Below, piece by piece: positions 5,412-8,047 of a stretch of 8,047 nucleotides of DNA. The notes beneath the pieces are model-generated. The model was not told where the DNA came from, searched no databases, and worked only from the letters and a program-made list of their open reading frames with translations. Numbering within the stretch: the first letter of the stretch is position 1; each line of letters opens with the position of its first letter. The stretch covers positions 1 through 8,047 of the forward strand of contig JABSQI010000067.1 of assembly GCA_013215905.1 (NCBI GenBank), written 5' to 3'. The DNA is from Legionellales bacterium (GTDB lineage: Bacteria; Pseudomonadota; Gammaproteobacteria; PIVX01). A program made the translations under genes and the position numbers.

Positions 5412-7601
5412 TTATTGTGGTGGCTTATATACAAATTGATTGTTTTTAAATTCCATACCCAAAATCATCCCAGCAGTATTCTTTAGTCTTGTAATGTCTC
5501 CTTGAGCATTATCAACACTACTAAATGTAGGATTATTAATATCATTTAAAACATCTACCAATCTTTTAGGACCAGATTGATAAACTGGTTTCTGAAACAT
5601 TCTTTGTATCCTATCATTATTATCTGAGGAAATAATATCATGCCAAACTACAACACTCTTCTTACCTAAAGGCGCTCTATTACCAGTAGCTGCATTATTA
5701 GGATCCCTTATTGATAGCGTAATCATAGTTTCAGGTTGTTGAGCCGTAAAAGGGGTCAAATTAGCAGGTCTATAAACTGTGAGGGGTATATACATATTAG
5801 GTGGTGACCATTGCATAGGTGTACCAGCGTTACCATTATGAGTAAAGACATCCCTTTTATTTCCATTATTTTCGCTTATCGGAGTAAGATTAGCGTCACC
5901 TGGTTTTATTACAAATGTATCAAAATAATTCGTTCTGCGATATTGACCAGCACCATTTTGAGGTGCGTCATTATGAACATAAGGATGAATCCTTAAGGCC
6001 GCTGGAGTGCCATTTGGAACAGGAGAGACAAAATCCCCATTATCTCCAAAAACTATATTTTGAGTAATATAAAAAATATCTAGCTCTGTATCCAAATTTA
6101 TTCCTGCATTTATTAATTTGTTCTTTATCGCTGCAGGCATTTTATCAATAGCTGATTTTGGCAATTTCATTATTATTCCTGGATTAGAAATTGCAACGGA
6201 TCTGTTCCCTTCAATATCTGTCATTATAAGAGGAACTGCATATGTATCACATCCGTATACCTTAGTAGTTTTACCTATTAGATCGCTGCTTACAGCCCTT
6301 CCTCCTGTATCAGCGGTAAGTAGTTTATTAATTTCTCTTTGCCATACTTCCTCAGCGCCAATTGCACCTATAAAATTAGATGATTGTTGATCTAATTTAC
6401 CAGCAGCTGTTGTTTTAGAAAGGGCGTCCTTAACGATTGATGTTGAAAAAAGCGAGTCAGCTTGAGATTTATTTTTTAATATTGTAGAAAGTTTTTTAGT
6501 AACTTCTGGATCTACTTCATCATCGCCACTTGCTACTTTAACAATCAGAGGCTTAAATGTTGCGACACCTCCACTTCTATCTATAGTTCCAAGAACAACT
6601 AGCTTGTTAACTATATCAGGTCTTTTTGCTTTTTCCTGCTCAAGCTTATCAGAATCCGTAAATAAGGCATTTCCGCTCAGTTTAGCCCCCTGTAACTGTT
6701 TAAGATCATCTGGGGATAAAAGCAACGCTGAATAATCATTATCTATTGTATCATCCGTTACATCTTCAATAATTGCTTCATTTGAGACAACATCAACATC
6801 CCTTACTGCTAGCTGAGTCATCTTATCATTAACTGAGTTTTTAATCGGTCTATTTTTCTCAAATGAGTAGGTAAATCTTATTCCAGCATAATTACTCCAC
6901 TTCCTAACATTATCATGATTCATTTCTGCTTCAATATCCAACCAATGATATATATAAAAGGCTGTCCTAAATCTAAAACCATTTATTGCTTTTGCGCCCT
7001 TTCTCCCATTGAAATGATAAAAAGCACCGAATAATTCTAATTGTTTTAGAATGTTTCCACCAACTTCAATATCCAATCCAGGCAACGGTACTACATAGTT
7101 TGTACTTCTACCAATAGATTGAACTGTTCCTGTAGAAGCATCGAAATTACGAGAGAAGCTTGTTATTCCTAAATTTTTGAGAAAAAATCTTTTATTTTGG
7201 GGAAAATATACATTGAATCTACTTTCAAACTTACCTGTCATATATTCGATACCGAAAGTAGCCTGATTAATTTTTTTTGAAACATTTTTTATTTTTCTGA
7301 TATCCCAGAAACCATAGGTTCCAATAATATGTTGGTCATTGATTTTTCTTCGATAACCTAGACCAAAATTTCCTTCAAGACTAGACTTACTATCATGCAT
7401 GAAAAACATGTTGGTAAAAAATAAATCCGTAGTCTGTCCATACAAAGGAATTAAAAATCCATACCTTCCAATATGCCTTTTATTACCACCTTTATATTGC
7501 AAATCAACTCGAGGCGCATAACTAAAAACATTACTGGTAAAAATCACTGCTAGCAAGAAGGATACAGCTAAAAAGAGTTTATTATTTTTTATTTTTATCA
7601 T
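5412..7601 (-). CDS. Inverse autotransporter (intimin/invasin-type) with unknown passenger
   Basis: This 729-residue outer-membrane protein would insert an N-terminal beta-barrel and expose its C-terminal part outside. A Sec signal covers residues 1 to about 27 (NVFS/YAPR). The barrel spans about 40-248 and carries family marks: LEGNFGLGYRRK (75-86), HIIGTYGFWDIRK (91-103), NQATFGIEYMTG (112-123), FESRFNVYFP (125-134), VPLPGLDIEVGGN (171-183), LELFGAFYHFNG (188-199) and the closing strand NYAGIRFTYSF (237-247). An acidic linker (about 249-295) leads to a polar, helix-rich segment (about 296-430) and then a Gly/Asn/Pro-rich, probably beta-sheet region (about 440-729). I see no Ig-like repeats, no LysM module and only one cysteine (Cys451), unlike intimin or invasin. 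The ATG at 7601 has a weak AGGG 8 bases upstream. Barrel assignment is firm; passenger function is unknown, with adhesion the natural guess. Confidence 0.88.
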   Translation of the reverse strand: MIKIKNNKLFLAVSFLLAVIFTSNVFSYAPRVDLQYKGGNKRHIGRYGFLIPLYGQTTDLFFTNMFFMHDSKSSLEGNFGLGYRRKINDQHIIGTYGFWDIRKIKNVSKKINQATFGIEYMTGKFESRFNVYFPQNKRFFLKNLGITSFSRNFDASTGTVQSIGRSTNYVVPLPGLDIEVGGNILKQLELFGAFYHFNGRKGAKAINGFRFRTAFYIYHWLDIEAEMNHDNVRKWSNYAGIRFTYSFEKNRPIKNSVNDKMTQLAVRDVDVVSNEAIIEDVTDDTIDNDYSALLLSPDDLKQLQGAKLSGNALFTDSDKLEQEKAKRPDIVNKLVVLGTIDRSGGVATFKPLIVKVASGDDEVDPEVTKKLSTILKNKSQADSLFSTSIVKDALSKTTAAGKLDQQSSNFIGAIGAEEVWQREINKLLTADTGGRAVSSDLIGKTTKVYGCDTYAVPLIMTDIEGNRSVAISNPGIIMKLPKSAIDKMPAAIKNKLINAGINLDTELDIFYITQNIVFGDNGDFVSPVPNGTPAALRIHPYVHNDAPQNGAGQYRRTNYFDTFVIKPGDANLTPISENNGNKRDVFTHNGNAGTPMQWSPPNMYIPLTVYRPANLTPFTAQQPETMITLSIRDPNNAATGNRAPLGKKSVVVWHDIISSDNNDRIQRMFQKPVYQSGPKRLVDVLNDINNPTFSSVDNAQGDITRLKNTAGMILGMEFKNNQFVYKPPQ

Positions 7602-7628
7602 ATGAATACCCTAGATTTTACAATACAC

Positions 7629-7645
7629 GTTAAATTTTTATTAAC
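7629..7645. repeat. Inverted repeat in the autotransporter leader
   Basis: GTTAA (7629-7633) and TTAAC (7641-7645) form a symmetric site around a 7-base AT spacer, directly downstream of the predicted transcription start. It could be a repressor-binding site or simply chance in AT-rich DNA. Confidence 0.25.
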
Positions 7646-7652
7646 CCATTTA

Positions 7653-7681
7653 ATTCTATGGTATGTTACTCTGCAAGTAAA
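7653..7681 (-). promoter_or_regulatory. Candidate sigma70 promoter of the inverse autotransporter
   Basis: On the minus strand TTTACT (7681-7676, 4 of 6 matches) and TAGAAT (7658-7653, 5 of 6 matches) are spaced by exactly 17 bases. Transcription would start near 7646 and give a leader of about 45 bases. Confidence 0.42.
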
Positions 7682-7989
7682 GATTTTAATTATTAGACTA
7701 GAATAACTAAACTTCATCAGAATAAAATTTAGTCATTTAGTTTGCCTTGAAAAATATTTACTAAAAATCACGCAGCTGTTTGTTATTTAGTCTTTGGGGA
7801 AGTTTAAATTAATTGCTAGTCTTAGTTCTATGATAGTAGCTAGATATTCATATTTAAATATTCGCAATATAACCAAGTAAAGTTAGTTGTTAATATAAAA
7901 ATATAATATTTTTTAACCACTGACGCTCTAAGATTAAATTTAATATAAGCAATGGTTTAATTATCCTGCCTACCTTGCGCCACTACAGT

Positions 7990-8009
7990 AATATTCCGAA
8001 ATATTCCGA
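7990..8009. repeat. Tandem duplication of a 10-base unit
   Basis: The unit AATATTCCGA occurs twice head to tail without a gap. It lies in a locally less AT-rich patch near the window edge, within the open minus-strand frame that enters from outside. Confidence 0.6.
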
Positions 8010-8047
8010 CAAAAAACATTATTTGGATAATTTAGAAGCAAATCTAA

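Larger units (their letters stand above)
7602..8047. other. Region upstream of the inverse autotransporter gene
   Basis: Apart from the promoter candidate at 7653-7681 and a small inverted repeat (7629-7645), nothing convincing is visible. A 10-base tandem duplication, AATATTCCGA twice, lies at 7990-8009. On the minus strand the frame entering from the window edge stays open for 25 codons to a TAG at 7970-7972. It may be the end of a neighbouring gene transcribed the same way, but it is too short to judge. No RNA gene is seen. Confidence 0.55.

Noticed and set aside
5811..6390. Plus-strand frames of 61 and 90 codons opposite the autotransporter
   Set aside because: They are antisense shadows of a well-supported gene, without ribosome-binding sites or domain signatures.

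Overview
This is an AT-rich window (roughly 70% A+T by eye, not counted) from a Gram-negative bacterium. A signal-peptide-bearing inverse autotransporter barrel, a Wzm/Wzt-type polysaccharide exporter and a type IV pilin-like protein all imply an outer membrane. Thiamine salvage by import plus pyrophosphorylation, long intergenic stretches (about 27% of the window lies outside the confident genes) and an intimin/invasin-like surface protein suggest a host-associated bacterium with a reduced genome. A Legionellales-like gammaproteobacterium would fit, but the assignment is inference and no marker gene is present to settle it.

Layout, left to right. Positions 1-561 hold no confident gene. A type IV pilin/pseudopilin of MSHA-like character (562-1068, minus) stands alone. 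A 700-base gap follows, holding only a doubtful 56-codon ORF (1460-1630, minus) and a good promoter candidate for the next unit. A two-gene plus-strand unit encodes the ABC-2 permease Wzm (1777-2577) and its ATPase Wzt (2583-3335). Facing it on the minus strand is a two-gene thiamine-salvage operon: thiamine pyrophosphokinase (3389-4021) preceded, with a 4-base ATGA overlap, by a PnuC-family transporter (4018-4602). A clear TPP riboswitch (about 4665-4745, minus) precedes the transporter, which makes thiamine the likely substrate (PnuT rather than PnuC). Next is an orphan 127-residue secreted protein (4958-5341, plus). It converges on a 729-residue inverse autotransporter (5412-7601, minus), with a strong hairpin terminator between them. 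The last 446 bases are upstream sequence of the autotransporter plus a possible gene fragment at the edge.

How the genes work together: the best-supported functional unit is the riboswitch, PnuT and ThiN. Thiamine is taken up, trapped as TPP, and TPP shuts the operon down; a base-pairing arrangement that could hide the ribosome-binding site is visible. The permease/ATPase pair exports a lipid-linked glycan, but no glycosyltransferase genes are adjacent. The most novel item is the inverse autotransporter. Its N-terminal barrel carries the family signatures, but its ~430-residue passenger has no Ig-like repeats, no LysM module and a single cysteine, and I do not recognise it.
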